Of a stretch of DNA of 64,000 bases, positions 43,574 to 52,955 are shown in pieces (the stretch's first letter is position 1; each line of letters begins with the position of its first letter). The notes beneath the pieces were generated by a model, which worked only from the letters and a program-made list of their open reading frames with translations, did not search any database and was not told the DNA's origin. Origin of the DNA: Arthrobacter sp. B3I9 (GTDB taxonomy: Bacteria; Actinomycetota; Actinomycetes; Actinomycetales; Micrococcaceae); contig NZ_JAUSYO010000001.1 in assembly GCF_030816935.1 (NCBI RefSeq), positions 1,736,001 to 1,800,000 on the forward strand, read 5' to 3'. The position numbers and the translations under genes were made by a program.

Positions 43574-44812
43574 ATGATGGACAGCCGCGAACGAATGCCG
43601 ACGCAGTGGCGCAGGGGCCCGCGCTATTGGCCCCGCTGGATCCAGGCGTTGTTCCCCTTGGGAATAGCTGCCGCCTTCGCCATCGTGTTCATCTCCGGAT
43701 CAGCAACGGCCATCGTACCGGCGGCAGACCATTACGAAACCCAGAAGCGGACCTACTACATAGCCGCGGACGAGGTTGACTGGAACTACGCGCCGGCCGG
43801 AATCAACCAGATCACGGGGGAGCCTTTCGATGCGACGGCCGCCGTGTTCACGGAGCGGGGGCCGCAAAGGATCGGCACCACCTATATCAAATCCCTGTAC
43901 CAGGAATACACCGACGCGACCTTTTCCGCCCGTAAACCGCGCAGCGCCGAGGACCAGCACCTTGGGATGCTCGGACCGGTCATCCGGGCCGTCGTCGGCG
44001 ACACAATCGAGGTCGTCTTCAAGAACAACCTCGACCGTCCGGCCGCGGTCCACGCGCATGGCCTGTTCTACGACAAGGCCAGCGAGGGCGCCCCGTACGA
44101 CGACGGCACCTCCCCGGCTGACCGGGCCGACGACGCCGTTGCGCCGGGCGCCGTCTATACCTACAGCTACAAGGTCCCGGACCGTGCCGGCCCCGGTCCG
44201 ATGGACGGCAGTTCGGTGGTCTGGATGTACCACTCGCATACGGATGAGGTGGGTGACGACTACGCCGGCCTGGTCGGCCCGATGGTCATCACCGAGGCCG
44301 ACGCCGCGCGCCGGGACGGTACCCCGGACGACGTCGACCGTGAGTTCTTCGTCCAGTTCAAGGTGAGCAACGAGAACGCCAGCCCCTACCTGCAACGCAA
44401 CATTGACCGGTTTGCAGGGGATCCGGCCAGCGTGAATATCGCTGACAAAGCGTTCGAGGAGAGCAACCTGATGCACTCTGTCAACGGGTATGTCTTCGGC
44501 AATTTGCCGCTGGACTCGATGACCATGCGCAAAGGGGAACGCGTGCGGTGGTACTTGATGGGGATGGGTACCGAGGTGGACCTGCATACCCCACACTGGC
44601 ACGCCAACACCGTGACGGCCCTGGGGATGCGCACCGACGTCGTCAACCTCCTGCCGGCCTCCATGGTGGTGGCCGACATGGCCCCCGATGACCCCGGCAC
44701 CTGGCTCTTCCACTGCCACGTCAACGACCACATCAGCGCCGGTATGATGGTCCGGTACCGCATCGACGACGGCGACTCAGGCCAGGGCAACGCTCACCCG
44801 GGCCATAGCTGA
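43574..44812 (+). CDS. multicopper oxidase
   Basis: The 412-residue protein has an N-terminal anchor helix (FPLGIAAAFAIVFISGSATAIV) and two cupredoxin domains outside the membrane. All four copper-binding motifs are visible: HAHG (160-163), HSH (220-222), HTPHWH (338-343) and HCHVNDHISAGM (380-391), the last with the type 1 His-Cys-His and an axial methionine. It is closer to the compact, ceruloplasmin-like multicopper oxidases than to CueO. It oxidises Cu(I), Fe(II) or phenols; the substrate is uncertain. The start follows GGGAGGGG. Confidence 0.9.
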   Translation: MMDSRERMPTQWRRGPRYWPRWIQALFPLGIAAAFAIVFISGSATAIVPAADHYETQKRTYYIAADEVDWNYAPAGINQITGEPFDATAAVFTERGPQRIGTTYIKSLYQEYTDATFSARKPRSAEDQHLGMLGPVIRAVVGDTIEVVFKNNLDRPAAVHAHGLFYDKASEGAPYDDGTSPADRADDAVAPGAVYTYSYKVPDRAGPGPMDGSSVVWMYHSHTDEVGDDYAGLVGPMVITEADAARRDGTPDDVDREFFVQFKVSNENASPYLQRNIDRFAGDPASVNIADKAFEESNLMHSVNGYVFGNLPLDSMTMRKGERVRWYLMGMGTEVDLHTPHWHANTVTALGMRTDVVNLLPASMVVADMAPDDPGTWLFHCHVNDHISAGMMVRYRIDDGDSGQGNAHPGHS

Positions 44813-44854
44813 GCTCCCGCCGCCGCCTCGGCGCGTGAGCCGGAAGGTGGATGG

Positions 44855-45373
44855 GTGACGGCACGGGACTTGCCGAGGGCACGGGTTTATGCGGCGTGGG
44901 CGTCAGGCCCGCTGGCCGTCCTGCTCGGCGCGGGAGCCCACGTGCTCGGCGGCGAGGACCTTCCCGGCCTGTGGGTCCTCCTGGCCGTGAGCGCCCTGTT
45001 GAGCATGGTTGCGTCCATGCTGGCACGCTTCAGGTTGCCGATATGGGCGCTGCTGCTGGTATCGGGCCTGATCCAGCAGGTTCTGCACCTGATATTCGGC
45101 AGTTTCTCCGGGATCGTGGGGAGCGCTCAGACCGGCCACCCGCATGGGGTTGTCATCGGGCTGCCACCCCAGCAGGCCGCGGCCCCGGAGGCCGGGGGCC
45201 ACCACGCAATCGAACTGATGTTGGACGCACACGTCGCGGCGGCGCTGTTGACGGTGATCGCTGTCACCCAGTGCGGCGTCCTGGCCAAAAGTTTGTCCCG
45301 GCTGCGGCCGGCGCCGACCGGGACGGCTTCCCCGCGTTTAGACCGCCGCCGGGGCGTGGCGGGCAGGCGGTAA
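44855..45373 (+). CDS. membrane protein with His-rich loop (172 aa)
   Basis: Several helices are predicted ([69 protein letters not shown]). Between the third and fourth lies a loop with TGHPHG and [15 protein letters not shown], which could bind copper. It begins 42 bases after the multicopper oxidase and ends 13 bases before gltX. The GTG start has GGAAGG upstream. I infer a link to the oxidase from position and histidines only; the family is not recognised. Confidence 0.7.
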   Translation: MTARDLPRARVYAAWASGPLAVLLGAGAHVLGGEDLPGLWVLLAVSALLSMVASMLARFRLPIWALLLVSGLIQQVLHLIFGSFSGIVGSAQTGHPHGVVIGLPPQQAAAPEAGGHHAIELMLDAHVAAALLTVIAVTQCGVLAKSLSRLRPAPTGTASPRLDRRRGVAGRR

Positions 45374-45386
45374 AGTTGGAGACACT

Positions 45387-46922
45387 ATGACTACTCCTGC
45401 CGCGCCCGACGCCGTCCCCAGTTCCGCCCCTGTTGCAGTGACCAGTGAAGTCACCGCCGAGACCCCGGTCCGTGTCCGGTTCTGCCCTTCGCCGACCGGC
45501 ACGCCGCACGTGGGCCTGATCCGCACGGCCCTCTTCAACTGGGCCCACGCGCGCCACACCAAGGGCACGTTCGTGTTCCGGATCGAGGATACGGATGCCG
45601 CGCGCGACTCGGAGGAGAGCTACCAGCAGCTGCTTGAAGCCCTGAAGTGGCTCGGCATCAGCTGGGAAGAGGGCGTTGAGGTGGGCGGCCCGCATGAGCC
45701 GTACCGGCAGTCGCAGCGCCTGGACCTCTACAAGGATGTGGTCGCCAAGCTGCTTGACGCCGGCTACGCGTACGAGGCGTACTCCACGCCGGAGGAAGTC
45801 GAGGCCCGCCACCGCGCCGCGGGGCGCGACCCGAAACTCGGCTACGACAACTTTGACCGGAACCTTTCGGCCGAGCAGGTCGCCGCGTACAAGGCCGAGG
45901 GCCGCCAGCCGGTGCTCCGGATGCGGATGCCGGATGAGGACGTCACCTTCACGGACATGGTCCGCGGCGACATCACCTTCAAGGCCGGCAGCATCCCGGA
46001 CTACGTGATTGTCCGCGCGGACGGTTCGCCGCTGTACACCCTGGTCAACCCGGTGGACGACGCCCTGATGGGCATCACGCACGTGCTCCGCGGCGAGGAC
46101 CTGCTCTCCTCCACCCCGCGCCAGGTGGTGCTGATCCGCGCGCTGATGGACATCGGCGTCGCGAGCTACCTGCCCGTCTTCGGGCACCTTCCCTACGTCA
46201 TGGGCGAGGGCAACAAGAAGCTGTCCAAGCGCGACCCGCAGTCCAACCTGTTCCTGCTCCGGGACCGCGGCTTCATCCCCGAGGGCCTGCTGAACTACCT
46301 CTCGCTACTGGGCTGGAGCCTCTCCGCCGACGAGGACATCTTCACGGTCGAGCAGCTGATCGAGCACTTCGATGTCCACGACGTGCTCGCGAACCCGGCC
46401 CGCTTCGACATCAAGAAGGCCGAGGCCATCAACGGCACCCACATCCGGATGCTCGCTCCGGAGGATTTCCGCGGCCGCCTCGTGCCGTACCTGCAGGCGG
46501 CCGAACTCGTGGGGGAGAGCCTCACGGCCCGCCAGGAGGAGATCCTGGCCGAAGCGGCGCCGCTGATCCAGGAGCGGATCTCGCTGCTCGGGGAAGCCCC
46601 CGAAATGCTGGCGTTCCTGTTCAAGGCCGACGACGCGATCGACGTCGCTGACGACGCCCGCAAGGGACTGCCGGAAAACCTGGCGGAGGTCCTCGACGCC
46701 GCCCTCGCCGCGCTGCAGCCCATTGAGGACTGGACCGCGGAAACCATCCAGGTTGCCCTGAAGGAAGCGCTCGTGGAAGGCCTCGGCGTCAAGCCGCGGC
46801 TCGCCTTCGGGCCGGTCCGCACCGCCGTGTCCGGCCGGCGGATCTCCCCGCCGCTGTTCGAATCCATGGTCATTCTTGGCAAGGATTCCTCACTGGCCCG
46901 CCTGCGGGCCTTCCGCGGCTGA
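45387..46922 (+). CDS. gltX: glutamate--tRNA ligase
   Basis: A class I synthetase of 511 residues with the HIGH-type motif [16 protein letters not shown] and the KMSKS-type loop [10 protein letters not shown], then the helical anticodon-binding domain. Actinobacteria lack glutaminyl-tRNA synthetase, so this enzyme is expected to be non-discriminating and to charge both tRNA-Glu and tRNA-Gln, with GatCAB correcting the latter. Both tRNAs are encoded within 1.2 kb downstream. Its stop overlaps the HAD gene start by one base. Confidence 0.96.
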   Translation: MTTPAAPDAVPSSAPVAVTSEVTAETPVRVRFCPSPTGTPHVGLIRTALFNWAHARHTKGTFVFRIEDTDAARDSEESYQQLLEALKWLGISWEEGVEVGGPHEPYRQSQRLDLYKDVVAKLLDAGYAYEAYSTPEEVEARHRAAGRDPKLGYDNFDRNLSAEQVAAYKAEGRQPVLRMRMPDEDVTFTDMVRGDITFKAGSIPDYVIVRADGSPLYTLVNPVDDALMGITHVLRGEDLLSSTPRQVVLIRALMDIGVASYLPVFGHLPYVMGEGNKKLSKRDPQSNLFLLRDRGFIPEGLLNYLSLLGWSLSADEDIFTVEQLIEHFDVHDVLANPARFDIKKAEAINGTHIRMLAPEDFRGRLVPYLQAAELVGESLTARQEEILAEAAPLIQERISLLGEAPEMLAFLFKADDAIDVADDARKGLPENLAEVLDAALAALQPIEDWTAETIQVALKEALVEGLGVKPRLAFGPVRTAVSGRRISPPLFESMVILGKDSSLARLRAFRG

Positions 46923-47683
46923 TGATCGACTCTCCAGCGGTCGGCGGCGGCCTCACGGCGCAGGGCCTGGGCCTGGTCCGCGGGGTCCTGTTCGACATTG
47001 ACGACACCCTGGTGGACCTCGAATTCGCGATGACGGCCGCCCTGCGGGACGTCAGCGAGCACCTCCTGCCCGACCTGGACCAGGCCGGGTGGGAAAGGTT
47101 CGGGCGGATCTTCACGCGCGAGACGACGCATTTCTATGACCGCTACCTTGCGGGCGAGCTGACGTTCAACGAGCAGCGGCTGCTGCGCGGACGGGCGGCC
47201 CTCAGCCACTTCGGCGTCGAACTGGAAGACGGCGAGACGGCGCACCACTGGGTCACGTCCTACGCCAGCCGCCAGCACGGCTACATCCGGGCCTTCGACG
47301 ACGTCCCGCCGCTGCTGGACGCCCTGGACGCGGCCGGCGTCCCGTACGGCGCCGTAAGCAACAACGTCCACGACTACCAGCGGGTCAAGCTGGACGCCGC
47401 CGGCCTGCAGCGGATCGGCGTGCTGGTGGGAACGGACACGCTCGGGGTTCCGAAGCCGGATCCGGCCATCTACCTGGAGGGAGTGCGCCGGCTCGGAACC
47501 GGCGCGGGGGACACCCTCTACGTCGGCGACAACCGGCTCCTCGACGCGGAGGGCTCGACGGCGGCAGGCCTGCTGGGCGTCTGGCTGGACCGCGGCGGCG
47601 AGCCCGCGCCGGACTACGCCGGGCCCAAGGTGAGCTCCCTGCACGAACTCCGCGAGCGGCTCGGACTGCTTCCGCCAGCGTGA
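46922..47683 (+). CDS. HAD-superfamily hydrolase
   Basis: This 253-residue phosphatase-like protein has HAD motif I (VLFDIDDTLVDLE), motif II region (YGAVSNN), the motif III lysine (GVPKPDPAIYLEGVRRLG) and motif IV (LYVGDNRLLDAEGSTAAG), with a helical C1 cap. Substrates of such proteins are small phosphorylated metabolites; none can be assigned. It is translationally coupled to gltX by a TGATG-type overlap and is followed by the promoter of tRNA-Gln. Confidence 0.9.
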   Translation: MIDSPAVGGGLTAQGLGLVRGVLFDIDDTLVDLEFAMTAALRDVSEHLLPDLDQAGWERFGRIFTRETTHFYDRYLAGELTFNEQRLLRGRAALSHFGVELEDGETAHHWVTSYASRQHGYIRAFDDVPPLLDALDAAGVPYGAVSNNVHDYQRVKLDAAGLQRIGVLVGTDTLGVPKPDPAIYLEGVRRLGTGAGDTLYVGDNRLLDAEGSTAAGLLGVWLDRGGEPAPDYAGPKVSSLHELRERLGLLPPA

Positions 47684-47719
47684 GGTAGGGCACTTTCGGG
47701 CCGGATCGGGGGAATCGAT

Positions 47720-47748
47720 TTGTGCGACGGAAAACTCTCGGGTAAAGT
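47720..47748 (+). promoter_or_regulatory. promoter of tRNA-Gln
   Basis: TTGTGC (47720-47725) and TAAAGT (47743-47748) are exactly 17 bases apart, placing the start near 47755, about 60 bases before the tRNA. Confidence 0.7.
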
Positions 47749-47813
47749 AATTACTCGTGCTGAGGCGCTGGGAGCGCGGGTTTGAACCCGGCAGAACGGC
47801 CCGAAAGTGTCAT

Positions 47814-47885
47814 TGGGATATGGTGTAATTGGCAACACTACGGTTTCTGGTACCGTCATTCTAGGTTCGAGTCCTGGTATCCCAG
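47814..47885 (+). tRNA. tRNA-Gln(CTG)
   Basis: Acceptor TGGGATA/TATCCCA, anticodon stem ACGGT/ACCGT with loop TTCTGGT (anticodon CTG), T-loop GTTCGAGTC. Length 72 nt without CCA. CCA is not encoded. Confidence 0.95.
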
Positions 47886-48015
47886 CTCTGAAAATCCGCG
47901 GATTTCCGCGGCGGATCAGGAGTTTCGAAGCGGTTCTGCCGATTTGAAACACTTGCTGAGTGTATGAAACAATCACTCAGTGCGAACGGCAGGAATGCTG
48001 TTCCGGAGAGTACAC

Positions 48016-48091
48016 GGCCCCATCGTATAGCGGCCTAGTACGCTGCCCTCTCACGGCGGTAACGCGGGTTCGAATCCCGCTGGGGTCACCA
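48016..48091 (+). tRNA. tRNA-Glu(CTC)
   Basis: Acceptor GGCCCCA/TGGGGTC, anticodon stem CTGCC/GGCGG with loop CTCTCAC (anticodon CTC), T-arm GCGGGTTCGAATCCCGC. The gene encodes CCA. Length 76 nt. Confidence 0.96.
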
Positions 48092-48095
48092 TCAG

Positions 48096-48128
48096 AACGG
48101 TCCCGGGCAACAGCCCGGGGCCGTTTTT
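48096..48128 (+). terminator. terminator of tRNA-Glu
   Basis: AACGGTCCCGGGC (48096-48108) pairs with GCCCGGGGCCGTT (48113-48125), followed by five T residues. Confidence 0.92.
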
Positions 48129-48168
48129 CGTTGCCCGGATTTGCCGGTTGAACTGGCATGATGATGCT

Positions 48169-49952
48169 GTGAACTCCCAAGAGACCTCCGGTAACCACGG
48201 ATATCCGGCACCGCCTGTACGGCCGGCCGGCGCCGTCGGGCTGCTGGAGGCGGTCCGCGGTGCGCTTGCGGAAACGGCCCTGCCCCTGGCCCTGCCCGAT
48301 GCCGCGCACGCCCGCCAGGACATCCGCAGTGCCCTGGCCCAGCTGGACGACTACATCCTGCCCCGGTACCGCAGCCTGGACGCCCCGCTGCTGGCGGTGG
48401 TAGGCGGTTCCACCGGAGCCGGGAAGTCAACGCTCGTCAACGCCCTGGTGGGGCACGCCGTTACCCCCGGGCCGGTGCCATCCGTCCTACGACGCGCCAG
48501 CCGATCCTGCTCCACCACCCCGCGGACGGCGCCTGGTTCGAGGACCTGAGGGTGCTGCCCAGCCTCAGCCGGATCCGCGGCACGCTGACGGACAGGCCCC
48601 TGCCCGCCAACCAGGCCGGGCCCACTCCCGACGCCGCCGCGATTTCCTCCCTGGTCCTGGTCTCCGACGGCGCGGTGCCGCAGGGCATCGCCCTGCTGGA
48701 CGCTCCCGACGTCGACTCCATTTCCGATGACAACCGCAAGCTGGCCGGCCAGCTGCTGGCCGCCGCCGACCTGTGGGTGTTCGTCACCACGGCCAACCGT
48801 TACGCCGACGCCGTCCCCTGGCGGCTGCTGCTGGACGCAGCATCGCGGGACATCCTTGTGGCCGTGGTGCTGGACCGGGTGCCGGCGGCTGCCGAGGCGG
48901 AGGTCCGCACCGACCTTCAAGCCATGCTGGGCCGGGAGGGACTCGGCGACGCCCGGCTGTTCGTGGTGCCCGAAGCGGCCCTGGATGCAATGGGGATGCT
49001 CCCGGCCGGCACGGTGGAACCTCTCCGGACCTGGCTCCAGGAGCTTGCCGCGGACGCCGCCGGCCGTGCGGAGATCGCGCGGCGCACCCTGAATGGAACC
49101 GTCAAAGCGCTGGGCACGCGGGTCGAAGCGGTGGCGCAGGCCGCCCGTGCGCAGCAGCATGCGGCCGACGTCCTCGCGGCGGATGCCCGTGCGGCGTACC
49201 AGGATGCCGTGGGGCGCATCCTCGAGTCGACCCGCGACGGAGCGCTGCTGCGCGGCGAAGTGCTGGCCCGCTGGCAGGACTTCGTTGGCACCGGTGAGTT
49301 CTTCCGGGTTATGGAGCAGAACATCGGACGCTTCCGGGACCGGATGGGCGCGTTCTTCCGTGGCGAGCCGGCGCCGGCGGTCCGCGTCGAAACGGCAATT
49401 GAAACCGGGCTGCAGGCCGTCATTCTGGATGAGGCCGCCAACGCCGCGGAAGATGTGGACCAACGCTGGCGTTCCGACCCTGCCGGCCGGCAGCTGCTGG
49501 GCGCCGACGATCTTTCCGGAACATCGGAGGGCTTCTCTGAGGCCGTGGCGGCAGAGATCCGGGCGTGGCAGGGGAGTCTGATGGAGCTCATCCGAACCGA
49601 AGGCGCCGGCAAGCGCAGCCAGGCCCGCTGGCTGTCTTTCGGCATCAACGGCCTCGGTGCGGCCTTGATGATCGTGGTCTTTTCCATGACCGCCGGGCTG
49701 ACCGGACTCGAGGTCGGCGTCGCCGGCGGCACCGCCGTCGTGGGTCAACGGCTCCTGGAAGCGGTATTCGGGGAGGACGCCGTCCGCCGGCTGGCGCGGA
49801 CCGCGCGGGCGGATCTGCACCATCGGTGCCAGGCGCTGCTCCAGGACGAGCAGCAGCGGTTCCTGTCCCGGCTGGCCGTCTCCAACACCGTCGCCCCGGA
49901 TGTCCTGGCAGACCATGCCGCCGCACTGCGCCGGCTGGCGGCCGCCGGATGA
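48169..49952 (+). pseudogene. dynamin-like membrane GTPase, first of a pair, with frameshift
   Basis: The first frame carries a P-loop GGSTGAGKSTLVNALVG (residues 79-95) and ends out of register at 48549. From 48477 the next frame gives AIRPTTRQPILLHHPADG, then the G3-type LLDAPDVDS, LDRVP, and a C-terminal membrane region (LGAALMIVVFSMTAGL). Loss of one base near 48477 (GTGCC where GTGGCC would restore frame) explains the break. The intact product would have about 595 residues. The downstream part stays well coded, so this is either a recent mutation or a sequencing error. Its stop overlaps the second GTPase by four bases. Confidence 0.75.
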
Positions 49953-51574
49953 GCCGCCACAGCACCGCCCGCGAGGCCTCCCGCCTGGAGCGACGGCTTG
50001 AAGCGCTCAACGATGCTCTGGGGCTGGCCGCGGGCGCGCTTCCGGAGGAAACCCTGGAGGAAGCGTGCCATGTCATCGACCGAGCGGGCTCGCGGAGGTC
50101 GCTGTCCGCCGAGCACACGGTGGTGGGCTTCTTCGGCGCCACGGGAAGCGGAAAGTCCTCCCTCTTCAACGCGGTGAGTGGAGCGGAAATTGCGACGGCC
50201 GCAGCCCGCAGGCCCACGACCTCCGAACCGCTTGCCGGTATCTGGGGAGCCGACGGCAGCGAGCCGCTGCTTGACTGGCTCGACGTCCGGAACCGGCACC
50301 ACGCAGCGCCCGTCGCAGGATTTGCCGATGAAGGCACGGGCCTCATCCTGCTGGACCTGCCTGATTTCGACTCCACCAGGGCGGCGAACCGCGAGATCGT
50401 GCAACGGATGGTGGGACTCGTCGACGTGCTCGTCTGGGTGCTCGATCCGCAGAAGTACGCCGACGCCGCGGTGCACAACGATTTCCTGGCGCCCCTCGCC
50501 ACGCACGGCGCCGTCACCCTTGTGGTGCTCAACCAGATCGACCGGCTGCCTGACCACGAGGTGCGGCCAGTGCTGGAATCACTGCAAGGCATCCTGGCAC
50601 GCGACGGACTGGGCAAGGTCCAGGTCCTTGGCGCCTCCGCTGTGGCCGGCACCGGCGTGGACAAGGTGCGGGCTGCCATCCGCTCGGTGGCCGTGCAGCG
50701 CCAGGCGCTCTCCCAGCGCCTCGCCGCGGACGTCACCCGGGCGGCGGCCCGGGTGGAGGAGGCCTCCGGTGCGGGGGAACCGGCAGGCATCAAGCCGGCC
50801 TCCCGGGCGCGGCTGACACAGGAGCTGGCCATCGCGGCCAACGTCCCGCTGGTTGTCGACGCCGTGGTCCGCTCCTACCGGCAAGAGGCCGCCCGGCGGA
50901 CCGGCTGGCCGGTGACCCGCTGGCTGGTCCGGTTCCGGCCCGATCCGCTGAGGCGGCTCAACCTCCGCCGTGACGGCGCCCGCCCGGAGCTCAACCGGAC
51001 CTCACTGCCGCCAGCAGGGGCACCGGAGCGGGCGCGGACGGACGCCGCTGTCCGGGAGTTCGCGGATGCTGCGTCCGACGGAGCACCGGGCCCCTGGCGC
51101 GCGGTTCTCCGCGGCGCCGCCCGCGAAGGCCGGGAGCAGCTTCCGGACGCCCTGGACCAGGCCATCGCGTCGACGGACCTCAAGGCAGGCCGGAAGTCCT
51201 GGTGGTGGACCGTGTTCAACGTGATCCAGTGGCTGGCTTTGCTGACGGCGCTGGGCGGCTTCGCCTGGCTGGGTGTCCTGGCCGCACTGGGTTATCTGCA
51301 ATTGCCCGTTCCGGCCGTGCCCATTGTGGAGGGGTGGCCGGTCCCCACGGTCATGATTGCGGGGGGAGCGCTCCTGGGCGTGGTCCTGGCGGTCGCGGCA
51401 AAATTCATTGCGGGTGCGGCGGCGCGGGCCCGTGGAGCGGCGGCCAGGAGACGGCTCAAAACCGCCGTGGAGTCCGTCGCTGACCGACTTATCGTGGATC
51501 CGGTGGAGGCCGAGCTGGGCAGGCTGCGTTCCTTCCGGCGGGCGCTGACGGAGGCCGGCCGGCAGGGGAACTAG
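49949..51574 (+). CDS. dynamin-like membrane GTPase, second of the pair
   Basis: A protein of 541 residues. P-loop FFGATGSGKSSLFNAV (about 62-77), switch region RRPTTSEPLAG, G3 LLDLPDFDST and G4 VVLNQIDRLPD are all present, so nucleotide binding should be intact. The middle is helical. Two C-terminal hydrophobic helices (TVFNVIQWLALLTALGGFAWLGVLAALGYL and VPTVMIAGGALLGVVLAVAAKFI) and a basic tail follow. Tandem membrane GTPases of this build resemble the bacterial dynamin-like DynA/DynB pairs that act on the membrane at division in Streptomyces; that parallel is inference. Confidence 0.8.
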   Translation: MSRHSTAREASRLERRLEALNDALGLAAGALPEETLEEACHVIDRAGSRRSLSAEHTVVGFFGATGSGKSSLFNAVSGAEIATAAARRPTTSEPLAGIWGADGSEPLLDWLDVRNRHHAAPVAGFADEGTGLILLDLPDFDSTRAANREIVQRMVGLVDVLVWVLDPQKYADAAVHNDFLAPLATHGAVTLVVLNQIDRLPDHEVRPVLESLQGILARDGLGKVQVLGASAVAGTGVDKVRAAIRSVAVQRQALSQRLAADVTRAAARVEEASGAGEPAGIKPASRARLTQELAIAANVPLVVDAVVRSYRQEAARRTGWPVTRWLVRFRPDPLRRLNLRRDGARPELNRTSLPPAGAPERARTDAAVREFADAASDGAPGPWRAVLRGAAREGREQLPDALDQAIASTDLKAGRKSWWWTVFNVIQWLALLTALGGFAWLGVLAALGYLQLPVPAVPIVEGWPVPTVMIAGGALLGVVLAVAAKFIAGAAARARGAAARRRLKTAVESVADRLIVDPVEAELGRLRSFRRALTEAGRQGN

Positions 51575-51603
51575 TACGGGGATGTCCTATGACCGGCCCA
51601 CTT

Positions 51604-52149
51604 CTAGGACCGGGCCAGGCCCTCGGCAGCCTCGCGGACTTTGATCATGGTGCGCAGGTTCCGGGTGGTGGTGGCGGACTTGTACTTCGGTTTTGCGGAG
51701 AGTTTGCTGAACGGGCTGTCCAGCGTGCCGCCGGCGGGGGCAAGCCATGCCAGGGCTTCCGGCCCCAGACGGGTGAGTTCCGTCCCGTCCAAGGCGGTGC
51801 CGGCGTCGTAGAGTTCCGTAAGGGCGGCTGGATCCGAGGCGAGCGTTACGTAGGTGTGGGTGGAAGCGTCATCCGCGGGGTAGGGGCAGGCCGCCACCAG
51901 TTCCGCCACCCGGTCTGCCTTCAGGACCACTACCCACGCGTCGTAGCCGAAGGTTTCCCGGAGGCAGGCCTCGAATTCGGCTTTCACCTCCGCCTGCGGA
52001 AGCTCACTGGCCAATACGACGTTGCCGCTGGCAAGGAGCGTCTTGATGCCTGAAAAGGGCCGGGTCTTCAAAGCGTCCTTGAGCTCGGCCATCTTGATGT
52101 TGATCCCGCCCACGTTAATGCCGCGGAGGAACACCGCATAGCTGTTCAT
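51604..52149 (-). CDS. DUF1697 family protein
   Basis: The 181-residue protein begins MNSYAVFLRGINVGGINIKMAELKDAL, the characteristic start of DUF1697, with ASGNVVLAS and the C-terminal TTRNLRTMIKVREAAEG. Function is unknown. ATG 52149 is preceded on its strand by TAGGCT ending six bases upstream, so the transcript may be leaderless; a GTG two codons earlier is possible. It converges on the second GTPase gene. Confidence 0.9.
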   Translation of the reverse strand: MNSYAVFLRGINVGGINIKMAELKDALKTRPFSGIKTLLASGNVVLASELPQAEVKAEFEACLRETFGYDAWVVVLKADRVAELVAACPYPADDASTHTYVTLASDPAALTELYDAGTALDGTELTRLGPEALAWLAPAGGTLDSPFSKLSAKPKYKSATTTRNLRTMIKVREAAEGLARS

Positions 52150-52205
52150 GCGCACAGCCTATGCGCTTGGCCGTGCGGCCCGCCCCGCACCTTGCCGTGT
52201 GCCGG

Positions 52206-52925
52206 TCAGTCGTTGGTCTTGCGCAGCGCATCCGTGAGGACACGGGCGGCGTTGCAGACAACCTCGGCGTGCAGCCGTCCGGGCTGGCGGGTCAGGCGCT
52301 CGATCGGTCCCGAGATGGACACGGCCGCGATGACGCGGCCGGACGGGCCGCGGACCGGGGCGGAGACGGAGGCGACCCCCGGCTCGCGTTCGCCGAGGCT
52401 CTGTCCCCAGCCCCGGCGTCGGACTCCGGCTAGGACGGTGGGGGTGAAGCGGGCGGCCTGCAGCCCCTCCAGGAGGCGGTCATGGTCTTCCCAGGCGAGG
52501 AGCACCTGGGCGGCCGAGCCCGCCTTCATGGACAGCTGCGTGCCGACCGGAATGGTGTCGCGCAGCCCGATGGGACGTTCGGCTGAGGCCACACAGATGC
52601 GCCAGTCGCCCTGGCGGCGGAAGATCTGCGCGCTTTCGCCGGTGGCATCCCGGAGCTGCATCAGCACGGGACCGGCCGAGGCGATCAGGCGGTCCTCGCC
52701 GGCCGCGGAGGCGAGCTCCACAAGGCGGCTGCCGAGGACGAACCGGCCCTGGATGTCGCGGCTGACCAGCCGGTGATGGACCAGCGCCAGGGCGAGCCGG
52801 TGCACTGTGGGCCGGGCAAGCCCGGTGGCAGCAACGAGCTGCGCCAAAGTGGTGGGGCCGGCCTCCAGCGCGTCAAGCACATGGGCCGCTTTATCGATGA
52901 CACCGACGCCGCTAGAATTGTCCAT
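52206..52925 (-). CDS. IclR-family regulator of leucine/BCAA genes (NdgR/LtbR type)
   Basis: A protein of 239 residues with an N-terminal winged helix (VIDKAAHVLDALEAGPTTLAQLVAATGLARPTVHRLALALV) and the IclR effector domain (ESAQIFRRQGDWRICVASAERPIGLRDTIPVGTQLSM). Divergent placement against leuCD is the conserved setting of NdgR in Streptomyces and LtbR in Corynebacterium, regulators of leucine and related genes. The element TAATGAGACG lies 14 bases upstream of its ATG on its own strand and recurs at leuB, ilvB and ilvD. Start 52925 is chosen because the domain begins there; a longer frame runs through the operator. Confidence 0.9.
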   Translation of the reverse strand: MDNSSGVGVIDKAAHVLDALEAGPTTLAQLVAATGLARPTVHRLALALVHHRLVSRDIQGRFVLGSRLVELASAAGEDRLIASAGPVLMQLRDATGESAQIFRRQGDWRICVASAERPIGLRDTIPVGTQLSMKAGSAAQVLLAWEDHDRLLEGLQAARFTPTVLAGVRRRGWGQSLGEREPGVASVSAPVRGPSGRVIAAVSISGPIERLTRQPGRLHAEVVCNAARVLTDALRKTND

Positions 52926-52938
52926 GTGATGATATTGC

Positions 52939-52955
52939 CGTCTCATTATCTGAGA
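52939..52955. promoter_or_regulatory. BCAA operator between the IclR gene and leuC
   Basis: CGTCTCATTATC (inverse of GATAATGAGACG) continues into TGAGA, giving the inverted repeat TCTCA-N5-TGAGA (52941-52955). It is 14 bases before the IclR start and about 100 bases before leuC. Confidence 0.65.

Noticed and set aside
48148..48549. Short separate gene encoding only the P-loop half of the GTPase
   Set aside because: It ends out of register in an arginine/serine-rich tail, while the adjacent frame supplies the missing motifs; a frameshift explains it better.
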